The notes: a model not told the origin generated them from the sequence alone. 64,000 nucleotides of DNA from Chloroherpetonaceae bacterium (GCA_033763895.1 JANRJQ010000010.1:748146-812145), one strand, 5' to 3'; shown: positions 17,978 through 27,452, counted from the first letter of the stretch. A program made the numbers and translations.

Positions 17978-19414
17978 TCACTTCATTCCAATTCGGCTGA
18001 CTTTAATTGTATCAGTGGTTCCGTGCTTCAACACCGGGATTCCCATCGTAAAGACAACCTTATCGCCCTCTTTCACCAAGTTATTTTTAATGAGAAGCTG
18101 CTCAATAACTGCAAAGCTTTCATCGGTAGAGGTTAAGGTTTCGGTCAGAATGGTTTCAACCCCCCAAACCATCGACATCAATCGTTCTACGAGATCGTTA
18201 TCGGTAATCGCAAAAATCGGGCAGTTGGGTTTTTGCTTTGCGACTTTAATGGCTGTTGAACCCGAATGGGTCATCACCACAATTGCGGAGGCGTTGATGT
18301 TTTGCGCAACTTGAACTGCCGAGATTGCAACGGCTTCTCCCAAATCAATATTAACATAATCGGCTCTTCGGAAACTGCGGCGCGAGTGCAGCAAGCTGCG
18401 GTTTTCTTGATCCTCAACCCGTCTGATTATCTGCGACATCGTAGTTACGGCTTCAATTGGATATTTGCCCGAGGCGGTTTCACCGGAAAGCATTACGGCA
18501 TCGGTGCCATCGAATACCGCATTCGCGACATCGCTCGCTTCGGCACGGGTTGGGCGGGGGTTTTCAATCATCGATTCCAACATCTGCGTGGCAATAATGA
18601 CTGGCTTATACCGCTCATTGCACTTTTGCACGATAATTTTTTGAACGATGGGAACATCGCTAGTATTGAGCTCGATTCCCAAGTCACCCCGTGCGACCAT
18701 AATGGCATTGGCTTTATCGATAATTTCATCGATGTATTGAATGGCTTGCGGTTTTTCAATTTTCGCCACAATCCAAGTATCCCGGCCTTCGGCTTTAATC
18801 ATTGTTCGGAGGTAATCGATATCCCACGGGCTTTGAACAAAAGAGAGTGCCACGAAATCAACGCCTTGAGCAAGCCCAAACTTCAAATCCGCGATGTCCT
18901 TTTCCGTCATTGCCGGAATTGAGACTCGCACTTCGGGGAGGTTAAAGCCTTTCTTAGGTTTTAGAAATCCACCCACGATAACTTCTGTAACAATTTCCGT
19001 CGCGGATTTATCAATGACTTTAATCTCAATAAGTCCATCATCAATGAGGATACGATTTCCAATTTGAACATCTTTCACAATTGCCCGATAAGAAGTAGAA
19101 ACCACCTCTTTTGTTCCCAAAACGGGCTCTGTGGTGATGCGGAGATGATCGCCTTTGGTGAGCGGGAAACCGCCATTTTCGAGATCGCCAATTCGGATTT
19201 TCGGGCCTTGCAAATCCATCAGAATTCCCACGGTTTTGCCTGTTTTTGCGGCGGCTTCGCGCACCATTTGCATCCGTGCTAAGTGATCTTCGTGTGTGCC
19301 GTGAGAGAAGTTTAGCCGCGCGATGTTCATTCCCGCTTCAATCAGTTGAGATATTTTTTCGACGCTATTCGTCGATGGACCGAGGGTGCATAATATTTTT
19401 GTGTGCTTAGACAT
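17978..19414 (-). CDS. pyk: Pyruvate kinase
   Basis: The 478-aa enzyme converts phosphoenolpyruvate and ADP to pyruvate and ATP, the last step of glycolysis. Motifs seen are KILCTLGPSTNS, ARLNFSHGTHEDH, DLQGPKIRIG, the active-site IVAKIEKPQAI and IMVARGDLGIEL, the catalytic region QMLESMIENPRPTRAEASDVANAV and GETASGKYPIEAV. A complete C-terminal allosteric domain follows. The start ATG at 19414 fits the family (MSKHTKILCTLGPS). The nearest upstream feature is an AT-rich intergenic region. Confidence 0.97.
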   Translation of the reverse strand: MSKHTKILCTLGPSTNSVEKISQLIEAGMNIARLNFSHGTHEDHLARMQMVREAAAKTGKTVGILMDLQGPKIRIGDLENGGFPLTKGDHLRITTEPVLGTKEVVSTSYRAIVKDVQIGNRILIDDGLIEIKVIDKSATEIVTEVIVGGFLKPKKGFNLPEVRVSIPAMTEKDIADLKFGLAQGVDFVALSFVQSPWDIDYLRTMIKAEGRDTWIVAKIEKPQAIQYIDEIIDKANAIMVARGDLGIELNTSDVPIVQKIIVQKCNERYKPVIIATQMLESMIENPRPTRAEASDVANAVFDGTDAVMLSGETASGKYPIEAVTTMSQIIRRVEDQENRSLLHSRRSFRRADYVNIDLGEAVAISAVQVAQNINASAIVVMTHSGSTAIKVAKQKPNCPIFAITDNDLVERLMSMVWGVETILTETLTSTDESFAVIEQLLIKNNLVKEGDKVVFTMGIPVLKHGTTDTIKVSRIGMK

Positions 19415-19854
19415 TGATGGTTTTTTGAAAAGTGATTGAGCGACAGAATTTTATGAATAGGTACTTAAATGTGCTCTTGAATTGCGTCTTGTAAGTGAGC
19501 CGCCTCCGAAAAAGGCAGCTTGAAAGCAGAAGAAGCCTTGTGAACAAGTGATGAACCAAAGGATTGCAGCCAATCGATTCTGAATAAATACAGGTGATGA
19601 ATTTTTAGAATTGCGTCGGTTTCGTTTTCAACCGTAAGAAATTTTAGAAACGGTTTGCAATTTAAGAAAGAAACACTAATTTTGCAGCCCAATTCATAAA
19701 GTGAAAGCCGAGCTCGGGTTATTTAATATGGCGAATGTAAGAATTGCTTAGCCATTTGATGAATCTCGTTAGTGGCAATGATATTATATGAATTGAAAAG
19801 AAAATTTTATTCGATTAACTATCGATGAATTAAATATCCCAAACAGGGTTCTTT
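19415..19854. other. Intergenic region between pyk and secG
   Basis: 440 bp between divergent genes. It is AT-rich near secG and presumably holds both promoters. A 75-codon minus-strand frame (19465-19692, TTG start) is the only open stretch. It has no recognisable motif, no good start and no partner, so I do not call it. No RNA gene or hairpin of note is seen. Confidence 0.5.
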
Positions 19855-20196
19855 ATGCATACTTTTGTTATAGTTCTTACGATGATAGTCTCGGTGTTGC
19901 TCGTTGCGGTTGTGCTCCTGCAAGCGAGTAAAGGGATGGGTTTAGCCGGCGGATTGAGCGGGCTTGGAACGGCGCAAGTGCTTGGCGTTCGTCGCACAGC
20001 TGATGTCCTCAGTAAAACAACCACATATTTAGCTGCCGCCTTTTTAATTCTGTGCATTGTCGCGGAATTCACCACGGCAAGCACCAACAAAGCGAAGGAA
20101 ACTGAAGAAAGCGTGATTCAGCGAAATGCACCGGCTGCACCGGCAAAGCCGCTTCCGGCTCCGGGCGGTTCGCTCCCAAGTGGGCTTGGGAATTAA
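19855..20196 (+). CDS. secG: Preprotein translocase subunit SecG
   Basis: This 113-aa inner-membrane protein has two hydrophobic helices (about residues 2-23 and 55-75) around the family loop KGMGLAGGLSGLGTAQVLGVRRTADVLSKTT. SecG stabilises the SecYEG channel and assists SecA-driven export. A Pro/Ala-rich tail ends the protein. The ATG at 19855 begins directly with the first helix. The gene precedes tRNA-Lys by 57 bp on the same strand. Confidence 0.93.
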   Translation: MHTFVIVLTMIVSVLLVAVVLLQASKGMGLAGGLSGLGTAQVLGVRRTADVLSKTTTYLAAAFLILCIVAEFTTASTNKAKETEESVIQRNAPAAPAKPLPAPGGSLPSGLGN

Positions 20197-20253
20197 TCTC
20201 AGAATGAGATTATGATTTTTGAGTTGTTTTTGATTTAAGTTAGATAGAATGAT

Positions 20254-20326
20254 GCATCCGTAGCTCAGCTGGTAGAGCAAGTGACTCTTAATCACTGGGT
20301 CCTAGGTTCGAGCCCTAGCGGATGCA
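20254..20326 (+). tRNA. tRNA-Lys (anticodon CTT)
   Basis: 73 nt with full cloverleaf: acceptor GCATCCG/CGGATGC, D-arm TAGCTCAGCTGGTAGAGCA, anticodon arm GTGACTCTTAATCAC with CTT in a 7-base loop, T-arm CCTAGGTTCGAGCCCTAGG-type stem, and discriminator A. CCA is not encoded. The gene sits at the left edge of the AT-rich accessory region and is followed at once by a strong terminator. tRNA-Lys 3' ends are common integration targets, but I found no second copy of its 3' end in the window. Confidence 0.97.
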
Positions 20327-20330
20327 CAAC

Positions 20331-20356
20331 AAAGCCACCGAAAGGTGGCTTTTGTG
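20331..20356 (+). terminator. Rho-independent terminator after tRNA-Lys
   Basis: A nine-base-pair stem AAAGCCACC/GGTGGCTTT (20331-20339 with 20344-20352) closes a GAAA tetraloop and is followed by TGTGTTT. It should end the secG/tRNA-Lys transcript. Its symmetry may also serve minus-strand transcripts. Confidence 0.85.
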
Positions 20357-20700
20357 TTTATAAACCGGTTTTGAAGGTGAATGGCTTTGGCGGCTTACGA
20401 CTCATTTTAGGCGTGACTTACATGTTAGTAAGAAAAAATGGGGTGGATAAGTAAGTCTAAATTTTACACAGATTGTCGAACTTTCTATAACAACTCATTT
20501 TCATTACCAACCCTAAAATAGAGCCAATTTTTTTGTCATACCAGCTATACTTGTCTTGGAAGCACACCAAAATTGTAATACATGCACGTGAATTATAAAA
20601 AGCATTTAAAGGGGGTGAAGATTTGATAAAAAGAGAAAAAATTTGCAAAAAGGTATTTTCCATAAAGTTTATTTGCGTGGCTTGTGGAAAACACATTGCA
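20357..20700. other. AT-rich intergenic stretch at the left edge of the accessory island
   Basis: The DNA becomes clearly more AT-rich here. A 7-bp inverted pair GACTTAC/GTAAGTC spans about 20416-20457. A 79-codon minus-strand frame (20457-20696) lies directly after the following gene's stop, but it has poor composition and no motif. I see no convincing gene. Confidence 0.4.
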
Positions 20701-21468
20701 TCATTTCGAAATGCTATCTTTTATACTTTTGTTAAAAAGTCCACTAAATAGGATTATTTGATAAGTGCAATACTCTCTTGTTATAAAAACAGATAACCTA
20801 TAATAATTTTTCATAACACTGATAAAGGAATTAAATTTTGCAGTATTAGTAGTTTCAATTTTAGAATCATGTGTGATATAATAAGGAATTACATTGCTTG
20901 CATTCATATCTCTTTGTAAATGAAATGAAATAATGCAATTTTCTAGAAAATAGGGATCTTGTATCCATTGATTGAAACTTGATTCATAGAAAAACCAAAA
21001 AATACCATTATAAAAAATTACATAATCAAAATTCTGTTGAAATATAAGGAATTTCGTAAAACCACTTTCTTGTTTATAAAAATCTTTATTTGTTCCGAAA
21101 AAGAATTCAAAATCGAAAAGAGAATCAAGTTTGGAAATTTCGAATTTTTTAGATTGTCTGATGTTCATTCGGGTTGGGGATATTAGAGCAATATTAAGAG
21201 TTGCTGGAAACTGTTTGAGCCAGCTAAAATAATTGGAAGAATAAGGAGAATAATCCTCGTAATTGTCATGTTTAATAATAAAATATTCTGCTAGAAAAGA
21301 ACTATTATTCTTCAAATATTCATCAATTTCTTTTAATTTTCCTTGAAAAATAGGGATTTCCATTTGGTATTTATTGTTACTTAAGTCATTTCTAAATCGA
21401 TACTCCAATCCAAACTCATTAAATGATTGATTCGCATCATTATCGATTGGTGCAATTAATGAATCGAG
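20701..21468 (-). pseudogene. Distal half of an interrupted ORF, unknown function
   Basis: This frame is exactly the continuation of the upstream ORF (21469-22278): after that ORF's TAA the next codons run on in the same frame without another stop for 255 codons. It has no good start of its own; TTG at 21408 and ATG at 21363 are possible. The sequence is rich in Phe, Tyr and Asn (for example FNYGIFWFF-like stretches) and matches nothing I know. It could be the C-terminal half of a protein broken by one nonsense codon, or a separate gene. Confidence 0.5.
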
Positions 21469-22278
21469 TTAAATAAAGGAGTTTTTAATCTCATTAATAT
21501 TAAATTGATTTAATTTTGGGATATTTTTAATATAATATTCATCTAATGGTGATAAACTCTTGAAGAATACCTTTTGATCGGCTCCATCAGTAGATTTTAT
21601 ATAATCATATTTAGTATAACCTTGATAAAAGATCAATAAAGAAAGTACAATAATTGAAAAAAAGAGAAACTGAGAAAATGAACTTGAATTAATATCTGAG
21701 AATGGCGTTAAAGAAGCGTTTTGAATGGTGCTTACATCGGCAGTGTCATTTTCATCGAATGTAGGAGTTGGCTCAGTTCGACAAACAATAATAATAGGTT
21801 CGGATTTGATTGAGATCTCAGTTAATTTTCCAAAGTTTGTATTAGAGCTTGATTTATAAATTTGATTTTCAAAAGTCTTTATTGACACACGATAACAATT
21901 AAGTGTGTCAATCATACCATACTTGGGAATAATAAAAAATGTGGAAATATGTTCCTTTTTGTATGTTTTTCCATTAATTATTACAGTCTTAGTTTTTTCA
22001 ATTTTACCTCCTTTAAGAAAGCCAAACCCATAAGCATATTTTTCAAGTGAAACCCGCTTTGATTGTAAAGATGCATAAATACTTTTATAAAGAAACATTT
22101 TAACGAATAAGGTATCGCCGGGTTTTAAGGTGTCTTTTGAATATTCAGCTTTAATAAATATTGGGGCCTTACCATAAGCAACTTGTAATGAGCAGTGTGA
22201 TACTATTATAAAAAGGAGCGCGAAACCATTGAGGCGATGACTTTTCATTTTGCTGTGTAATTTGAAGGTTAAGTGCAA
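21469..22278 (-). CDS. Exported, membrane-anchored protein of unknown function (ends at in-frame TAA)
   Basis: The 269-aa product has an N-terminal signal segment (GFALLFIIVSHCSLQVAYG) and a beta-rich periplasmic part beginning IFIKAEYSKDTLKPGDTLFV, reminiscent of BatD-like immunoglobulin-fold openings. A transmembrane helix lies near residues 205-225 (FSQFLFFSIIVLSLLIFY), then a short cytosolic tail ends at TAA. The same frame continues past that TAA. No enzyme motif is seen. It is upstream of nothing recognisable and downstream of the PP2C gene by about 160 bp. Confidence 0.7.
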   Translation of the reverse strand: MHLTFKLHSKMKSHRLNGFALLFIIVSHCSLQVAYGKAPIFIKAEYSKDTLKPGDTLFVKMFLYKSIYASLQSKRVSLEKYAYGFGFLKGGKIEKTKTVIINGKTYKKEHISTFFIIPKYGMIDTLNCYRVSIKTFENQIYKSSSNTNFGKLTEISIKSEPIIIVCRTEPTPTFDENDTADVSTIQNASLTPFSDINSSSFSQFLFFSIIVLSLLIFYQGYTKYDYIKSTDGADQKVFFKSLSPLDEYYIKNIPKLNQFNINEIKNSFI

Positions 22279-22438
22279 AAGGAACGATTGTGAATCCTTA
22301 AATATAGTGTTTGGGTATTTTTTACGATTTGCATTTTGTGAAAGAAATGCAATCCATCACATGATGTGAGAAAACGTCCAAAGGGATTCACTTATTAGGT
22401 ATAGATAAAAGATGTTAGTTATCCTTATTCTAAAGGGC

Positions 22439-23155
22439 TTATAACGGTTTAAGAGATTTGGGGAGGAATAGAATCATTGAAGCATCATCGTTATATTCTG
22501 CAGTATGTATTTGATCCTTGAAATCTGAATTGTTTAGCTTTCCACAAGTTAAATCAAAGCAAAGGCTCATTGCGAACGAAGATTTATAAAACCCATCTGT
22601 CGCAAGAAGAATACTTCCTTCTATGACTTTAGGCAATATTGAAGGCTTAAAGGAAAGAGATCCAAGGGATTGGCTCAAAACTTCACGAACAATAAGCCCA
22701 CCTTTACCGTCCTTTTTGGTTGTAATTGCTGAGTGATCTTTCGTTAGTTGTTTAATTCCTTCGGAATTGACTTGGTAAACGCGACTATCTCCACTATTGA
22801 GGATGAAGAAAAAGGGAAGTTGGGTATGCCAAACAACTGCAGTTAAGGTAGAGTAAAGTGGTTTTTTATCATTCAAATACAGCGACAAATGAGCTTGTTG
22901 AGCGGACTTTAACAATCTTTTTTCTAAACTTTTCTCATCATTTAAGGTCTCAAAAGACTCGAAAAGCGTATTTATTGCTATTGAAGAGGATAATGTATCA
23001 GAGTAAGAATTGGATACGCCATCGGCAACAGCACAGAGAAATAAATTTTCATTTTCAATAAATACATAATTAATGGAGTCTCCATTTACAGATTTATTCG
23101 GATCGGAAAAAGAGGCACTGAAAAATGAAAAATATGAATTTTCAAAATGTGTCAT
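22439..23155 (-). CDS. PP2C-family protein serine/threonine phosphatase
   Basis: The 238-aa soluble protein carries the metal-binding and catalytic motifs of the PPM/PP2C family: NGDSINYVF near the N-terminus, CAVADGVSNSYSD, LNSGDSRVYQV, LLATDGFYKS and the C-terminal DDAS aspartates. It should remove phosphate from Ser/Thr residues. No partner kinase is visible in the window. Its ATG is only 4 bp from the stop of the preceding gene (23160-23600), so it is probably expressed with the two tandem paralogues upstream. Confidence 0.88.
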   Translation of the reverse strand: MTHFENSYFSFFSASFSDPNKSVNGDSINYVFIENENLFLCAVADGVSNSYSDTLSSSIAINTLFESFETLNDEKSLEKRLLKSAQQAHLSLYLNDKKPLYSTLTAVVWHTQLPFFFILNSGDSRVYQVNSEGIKQLTKDHSAITTKKDGKGGLIVREVLSQSLGSLSFKPSILPKVIEGSILLATDGFYKSSFAMSLCFDLTCGKLNNSDFKDQIHTAEYNDDASMILFLPKSLKPL

Positions 23156-23159
23156 ATTA

Positions 23160-23600
23160 TTAAATATCTATATCATAAGAAATTAAGAATAGTTTTCTAA
23201 TGCCAATAAGCTCTAAATTTGCCTTTTTTAAAGCCTCATAATTTGAATATGGTAATGTCAGGAAATTGATGATATTTTTGATATGAAAATATTCTACCTC
23301 TCGTTGAATGGTCATTTCGATTGCAGAGATATACTCTTCAAATAAATATCTATTGTGATAATACCCAAGATAAAGTTCATAAAGCTCATTGGGATGATAT
23401 TCTCTGTAAATAATATCCTCATAACCCGGAACAACAACGCCAACGATGAGGTTGTTTCTCGAAAACCCATTGTTATCAATAATTTCTTCCCATTCTTGAT
23501 ACTTTTTATTCTTAAGATTTAAAAATACTTTCTCAGTATTTGACCCACCAAAAGCACTTTCAAGTTGATCATCATTTACGTTGTAACAAATATTTGTCAT
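23160..23600 (-). CDS. Hypothetical protein, paralogue 2 of a tandem pair
   Basis: This 146-aa protein has no family known to me. It shares most of its length with the next upstream gene: NNGFSRNN, IVGVVVPGY, IIYREY, a Glu-Tyr helix (EYISA), then EVEYFH, NIINFL and LPYSNYEAL. The strict conservation of the GFSRNN-IVGVVVPGY core suggests a structural or binding site. It lies 4 bp before the PP2C gene and 21 bp after its paralogue. Confidence 0.75.
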   Translation of the reverse strand: MTNICYNVNDDQLESAFGGSNTEKVFLNLKNKKYQEWEEIIDNNGFSRNNLIVGVVVPGYEDIIYREYHPNELYELYLGYYHNRYLFEEYISAIEMTIQREVEYFHIKNIINFLTLPYSNYEALKKANLELIGIRKLFLISYDIDI

Positions 23601-23621
23601 ATTTATTGAAATAAATTTTGA

Positions 23622-24065
23622 TTAATAATTAATTTGTTGAATTTCTTTTGAATTTAATAAGCGATGTCTTAGATAAATAAAATCTTCATAGAGTGATTTC
23701 ATATTCTCATACCTTGTGTATGGTAAGGCTAAAAAATTGATGATATTAAGTGTATGATAGTATTCGGTTTCACGTTCTATTGGCATTTTATTTGCACTAA
23801 TGTACTCCATATATTCATACTTTGATTGGTAAAAGCCAAGAAGGAGATCATAGAGTTCTAGCGGTTGATATTCCCGATAAATTACTTCATTATAACCCGG
23901 CACGACAACTCCAACGATCATATTGTTTCTTGAAAAACCATTGTCATCGATAATCTTTTCCCAATCATCTTCTTTATGATAATTAAGCTCTAATACTGCT
24001 TTCTGAAAACTTGAATCCGCCAATGCTCTTTGAATCCTGTCGTGATAATCTTGATGCGAAATCAT
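23622..24065 (-). CDS. Hypothetical protein, paralogue 1 of a tandem pair
   Basis: This 147-aa protein is homologous to its downstream neighbour (DDNGFSRNNMIVGVVVPGY, VIYREY, LLLGFY, EYISANKM, ETEYYH, NIINFLALPY). It is acidic and mostly helical after residue 60, with no signal peptide. The 205-aa protein at 26142-26759 shows a faintly similar helical layout but no clear sequence match. Function unknown; small duplicated soluble proteins in such islands are often immunity or specificity factors, which is speculation here. Confidence 0.75.
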   Translation of the reverse strand: MISHQDYHDRIQRALADSSFQKAVLELNYHKEDDWEKIIDDNGFSRNNMIVGVVVPGYNEVIYREYQPLELYDLLLGFYQSKYEYMEYISANKMPIERETEYYHTLNIINFLALPYTRYENMKSLYEDFIYLRHRLLNSKEIQQINY

Positions 24066-24096
24066 AGCCGTATTGGTTTAAGTGATGGAGTTAAAT

Positions 24097-26043
24097 TTAC
24101 TTTACAAGAGTCATTTTCTTTATTTGACGATTCAAAACTTGATTTGATGGGTTTTGGAAGATGACTTCATAAAAATATACCCCTGAGCTTAATCCTAAGC
24201 GAGATGCGTTAATTGAATAGGAATGGAATCCTTCAGTTTTGGTTCCTAATAACTCCTTTGAAATGATTCTGCCGGTTGGGTCATAAAGTTGAATCGTTAC
24301 TTGACCTGAGGTTGGTAGTTGATATTGAATGGTAGTTTCAGGATTAAATGGATTAGGATAATTCTGAGATAAAACGAAATTTTTGCTATTAATTTCTTCA
24401 ACTTGTTTGGGTGTATTTAAAATAGAAACATCAAATTGATTCCGGAATTCAATATCATCAAAGTACATCAGCATTGAAGAATTTAGCTCATCTTGAGAAT
24501 TTCCTAAACCAATCAATAATTGTTCAAAGTCACCATAATATTGATAGAAAAGTTGATCATCAACCAAGATATTATTTGCATAAACTTTGATTCTTGTAGA
24601 AATGGAAGTTTGAATGGATGTCATTCGAATATTTATCCATTTATCTTTTTGAATAATAAAATTTTTAAGTCGAGTATAATTACCTTGATTATTCCTTATG
24701 GTTGGAACAAGAGAAACGGTGGAACTTGAAGAATTCGTCTGTTCAGTTGATAGATAAACCGCCCAAGTATCGGCATCAAAATGAGAATTGTTCTTTGACC
24801 GCCTTAGAATCATAATATCGGAGGTGGGTCTGATTTGAGTAAATGAAAGAGGAATGTTGATATTCATTTGAACGGTAACTTCCCGCGTAGGTGTCAGATT
24901 TCGAACTAAATAAGCATGTGAACCGCTTCCATTGAGTAAGACCGAAAGGCATTGACCACGAGAAGCAGGAGGAAATTGGGTGTTAAATTGACCATTAAAT
25001 CGTATATTTGACCAAGCGGGATGAATGCCATTATCAAACGGTTCCGTGAAAAATTCAGGAATAAATGGGGCCTTAAATAAATCTGTTCTCTTCCATATGC
25101 CTTGTGAAGTTCCTAAATACAATGTGTTTTGATAGCATCGAATGGCAGTTATCCCAAATTGAGAGGGAAGACCGGTATTATAATTAAACCAAGTCTGACC
25201 AAAATTCACTGAGGCAAAAATCCCATCCGTACAAGCGGCATAAATTGTACCATTGGCATCATTGGTGAAACTAATCGCATCCCGACCGTCTAACCCAATA
25301 TTGACGAATGTTTGCCCATTATCATTCGAACGGAAAACGCCAAACCCTAATGTCATTGCATAAACAATTCCGGCATATTCATTCATTTCCATAATGGTGC
25401 GAGTAAAATTCGGAACTTCTGTCCAAGATGTGCCACCGTTTGTGGATCGAAAGAGACCGCCACTCGAACGCATCGCAAAAAGTACCCCATTCGCATTTTC
25501 ATAAAAACGAAATATAGGGCGCACTGAACCCGTCATAGAAAGAACGGTCGTCCAAGTACCACCCCCATCGGTTGACCGCAGAATTTGATTATTAAACGCT
25601 AAAAGCATTGCACCGCCGGTTGTACCATAAAACGCACACGCACCGGATTGATCGGGAAATACTCTTCGCACAAAATCCCAAGTGACGCCCCGATTGGTGC
25701 TTTTATAAAAGCCAAGCTCTAAACGAGGTAAAAGAGTTGCCGTATGATATTCAGATATATAAAGGGTTTGTGTGCGGTCAATGAGTAAACGAAATACTGC
25801 CGCAGGGGTAATGGCACCCGGAATACGAAAAATGAAATAGGAATTTCCACCATTTGTTGAGCGCAGAACGGTATCGGAATAGGAGGCATGAAGAGTTCCG
25901 ACATTATCAACCTCAAACCCGGTTATCCCTTTCGTTTGATATCCAATCGGTTGCCATTGTGATAATGCAGTAGCATTAACTAAAATTAATAAAAGAGTGG
26001 TAAAAATAAGAGTTTTCATGTGTGTTCTTGTTGTGGGTTTCAT
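24097..26043 (-). CDS. Type IX-secreted protein with BNR/YCF48-like propeller repeats
   Basis: The 648-aa precursor has a signal peptide (MKTLIFTTLLLILVNATALS; the ATG at 26019 fits better than 26043). At least six propeller-type repeats follow, with TNGGNSYF, TNRGVTWDF, TDGGGTWTT, TNGGTSWTE, NDNGQTF and NFGQTWF. A jelly-roll-like middle comes next. The last ~85 residues are a Por/T9SS sorting tail (LSQNYPNPFNPETTIQYQLP, SGVYFYEVIF). It should cross the outer membrane by type IX secretion and be exposed or released. Confidence 0.9.
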   Translation of the reverse strand: MKPTTRTHMKTLIFTTLLLILVNATALSQWQPIGYQTKGITGFEVDNVGTLHASYSDTVLRSTNGGNSYFIFRIPGAITPAAVFRLLIDRTQTLYISEYHTATLLPRLELGFYKSTNRGVTWDFVRRVFPDQSGACAFYGTTGGAMLLAFNNQILRSTDGGGTWTTVLSMTGSVRPIFRFYENANGVLFAMRSSGGLFRSTNGGTSWTEVPNFTRTIMEMNEYAGIVYAMTLGFGVFRSNDNGQTFVNIGLDGRDAISFTNDANGTIYAACTDGIFASVNFGQTWFNYNTGLPSQFGITAIRCYQNTLYLGTSQGIWKRTDLFKAPFIPEFFTEPFDNGIHPAWSNIRFNGQFNTQFPPASRGQCLSVLLNGSGSHAYLVRNLTPTREVTVQMNINIPLSFTQIRPTSDIMILRRSKNNSHFDADTWAVYLSTEQTNSSSSTVSLVPTIRNNQGNYTRLKNFIIQKDKWINIRMTSIQTSISTRIKVYANNILVDDQLFYQYYGDFEQLLIGLGNSQDELNSSMLMYFDDIEFRNQFDVSILNTPKQVEEINSKNFVLSQNYPNPFNPETTIQYQLPTSGQVTIQLYDPTGRIISKELLGTKTEGFHSYSINASRLGLSSGVYFYEVIFQNPSNQVLNRQIKKMTLVK

Positions 26044-26141
26044 AAGGGGTTTTAATTTATGTTAAGAGACTAATTTTAATTAAATATTATTTTATCAAGA
26101 TGAACTTTGAAATCTAATTAATTTGTAAGATTATAATTAAA

Positions 26142-26759
26142 TTAAAAATAATAACTATTAAATATTTGATTGTAAAAGGGTTTTATTTCATCAATTAATT
26201 CATTGGCTTCTTTGATTCCATAGATATGCGCTAAACACCATTCATACGAATCCCAAATTTTTGTTAAATAGTATTTATTTATTTCTTTTGAATGCATAAT
26301 TTCAATTAAAAACCCGTTCTTATGAGCGTCTATAAATTTTTCAATAATTTCTTTTATATCAACGCTCTCCATCTTGTAAGGATAACCTTTTAATTTTTCA
26401 TAATACACTAATACAGGTTTTTGTTTGTCAAAGTTAAGCATATCAAAATAGTATTCCGCTTCCTCCTGAAATACGTCTACAACCTTCCTCATCCAAATAT
26501 ATTGCTGTTCTTTCAACTCTTGATCATTTAACCTTGACATCACATTCGCAAAATGATTTGAATCTTTCATAAGATTTAATGCTGTAATTTGAGCGACATT
26601 CCACCGATAACTTTCTTCATCATTTTGTGTGGCATCGGGATGGAGATATACTCCCCAGTCATTTTCAAAGAGTTCCATCAAATAAAACTTCGGATCGTCG
26701 AGAAAGACTTCAATCGTATGATTTTCGAAGGTTTTGAGATGATATTTGGTAAGGATCAT
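26142..26759 (-). CDS. Hypothetical soluble protein
   Basis: This 205-aa product is acidic and predicted mostly helical, without signal peptide or membrane helix. Aromatic-rich segments include WDSYEWCLAHIYG and EEAEYYFDMLNF. I recognise no family. It is one of a series of small minus-strand genes with generous AT-rich spacers, typical of recently assembled islands. Confidence 0.65.
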   Translation of the reverse strand: MILTKYHLKTFENHTIEVFLDDPKFYLMELFENDWGVYLHPDATQNDEESYRWNVAQITALNLMKDSNHFANVMSRLNDQELKEQQYIWMRKVVDVFQEEAEYYFDMLNFDKQKPVLVYYEKLKGYPYKMESVDIKEIIEKFIDAHKNGFLIEIMHSKEINKYYLTKIWDSYEWCLAHIYGIKEANELIDEIKPFYNQIFNSYYF

Positions 26760-26810
26760 AATCGACTTATAAAGGGTTTAATGAAATCTTTTCTATAAAA
26801 ATTAGTTTTA

Positions 26811-27452
26811 TTAAGAAGTTATTTTTCGCTTAATTCTGTTTATCTGTAATCGCATTTTTTCCGGTATTGACCATTTTTCCGGTAGATGATAGAATTCTTC
26901 AATAGTGAGCATTTCAGCCATTTTTTCGATATCGCTATATTTAACATGATTAGAAAATACTTCCACATTATGATGATTTGTACTTGATAATGTATGCCCC
27001 CAAATTACCCCCTGCTTATCCTTGATAAATTTTGCTTCAAGGCAGTTTGTAAAAAAGGTTTTGAATGCTAATAAATTAAGTCGAATTTTGCCAGTTCCAT
27101 CCGATGAAATATCAATTACTTTTTTGTTAGAATTTGCTAATAATGCGCACGCAAAAGGACAATCGTTTGTCCTGAATTTACCTGAAGCTGAATTTACATT
27201 AATTGAAAAGTTCCTAAATATTTTCGAAAGAGTTCTGTAAACTGACCCATAATCATTATTATATATTCTAATTTCATACTTGCGAATGGGGTATATCGAT
27301 TGCCGGATATAATCAAACGCATTTTTCTCATTTTGTATGACAATATCATCAATGATAATCTCGTAAACCGGTGTATTACTTGCAGATTTATACCACCGAT
27401 CAAGATCATCCATCTCTTCAAAATCACTATCATCTTCATCATACCAAAACAT
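26811..27452 (-). CDS. Hypothetical soluble protein
   Basis: The 213-aa product starts with a very acidic stretch (FWYDEDDSDFEEMDDLDRWY), followed by an alpha/beta part and a basic C-terminal tail (KMRLQINRIKRKITS). No enzyme motif or membrane segment is seen and I do not recognise the family. It lies 51 bp upstream of the 205-aa gene on the same strand. Confidence 0.65.
   Translation of the reverse strand: MFWYDEDDSDFEEMDDLDRWYKSASNTPVYEIIIDDIVIQNEKNAFDYIRQSIYPIRKYEIRIYNNDYGSVYRTLSKIFRNFSINVNSASGKFRTNDCPFACALLANSNKKVIDISSDGTGKIRLNLLAFKTFFTNCLEAKFIKDKQGVIWGHTLSSTNHHNVEVFSNHVKYSDIEKMAEMLTIEEFYHLPEKWSIPEKMRLQINRIKRKITS

Noticed and set aside
19465-19692. 75-codon minus-strand frame upstream of pyk
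   Set aside because: TTG start only, no motif and no ribosome-binding site; not convincing.
20254-20326. Attachment-site duplication of the tRNA-Lys 3' end
   Set aside because: Looked for a second copy of the T-arm/acceptor end across the window and saw none.
20457-20696. 79-codon minus-strand frame in the gap after tRNA-Lys
   Set aside because: AT-rich, no recognisable domain; could be chance opening.
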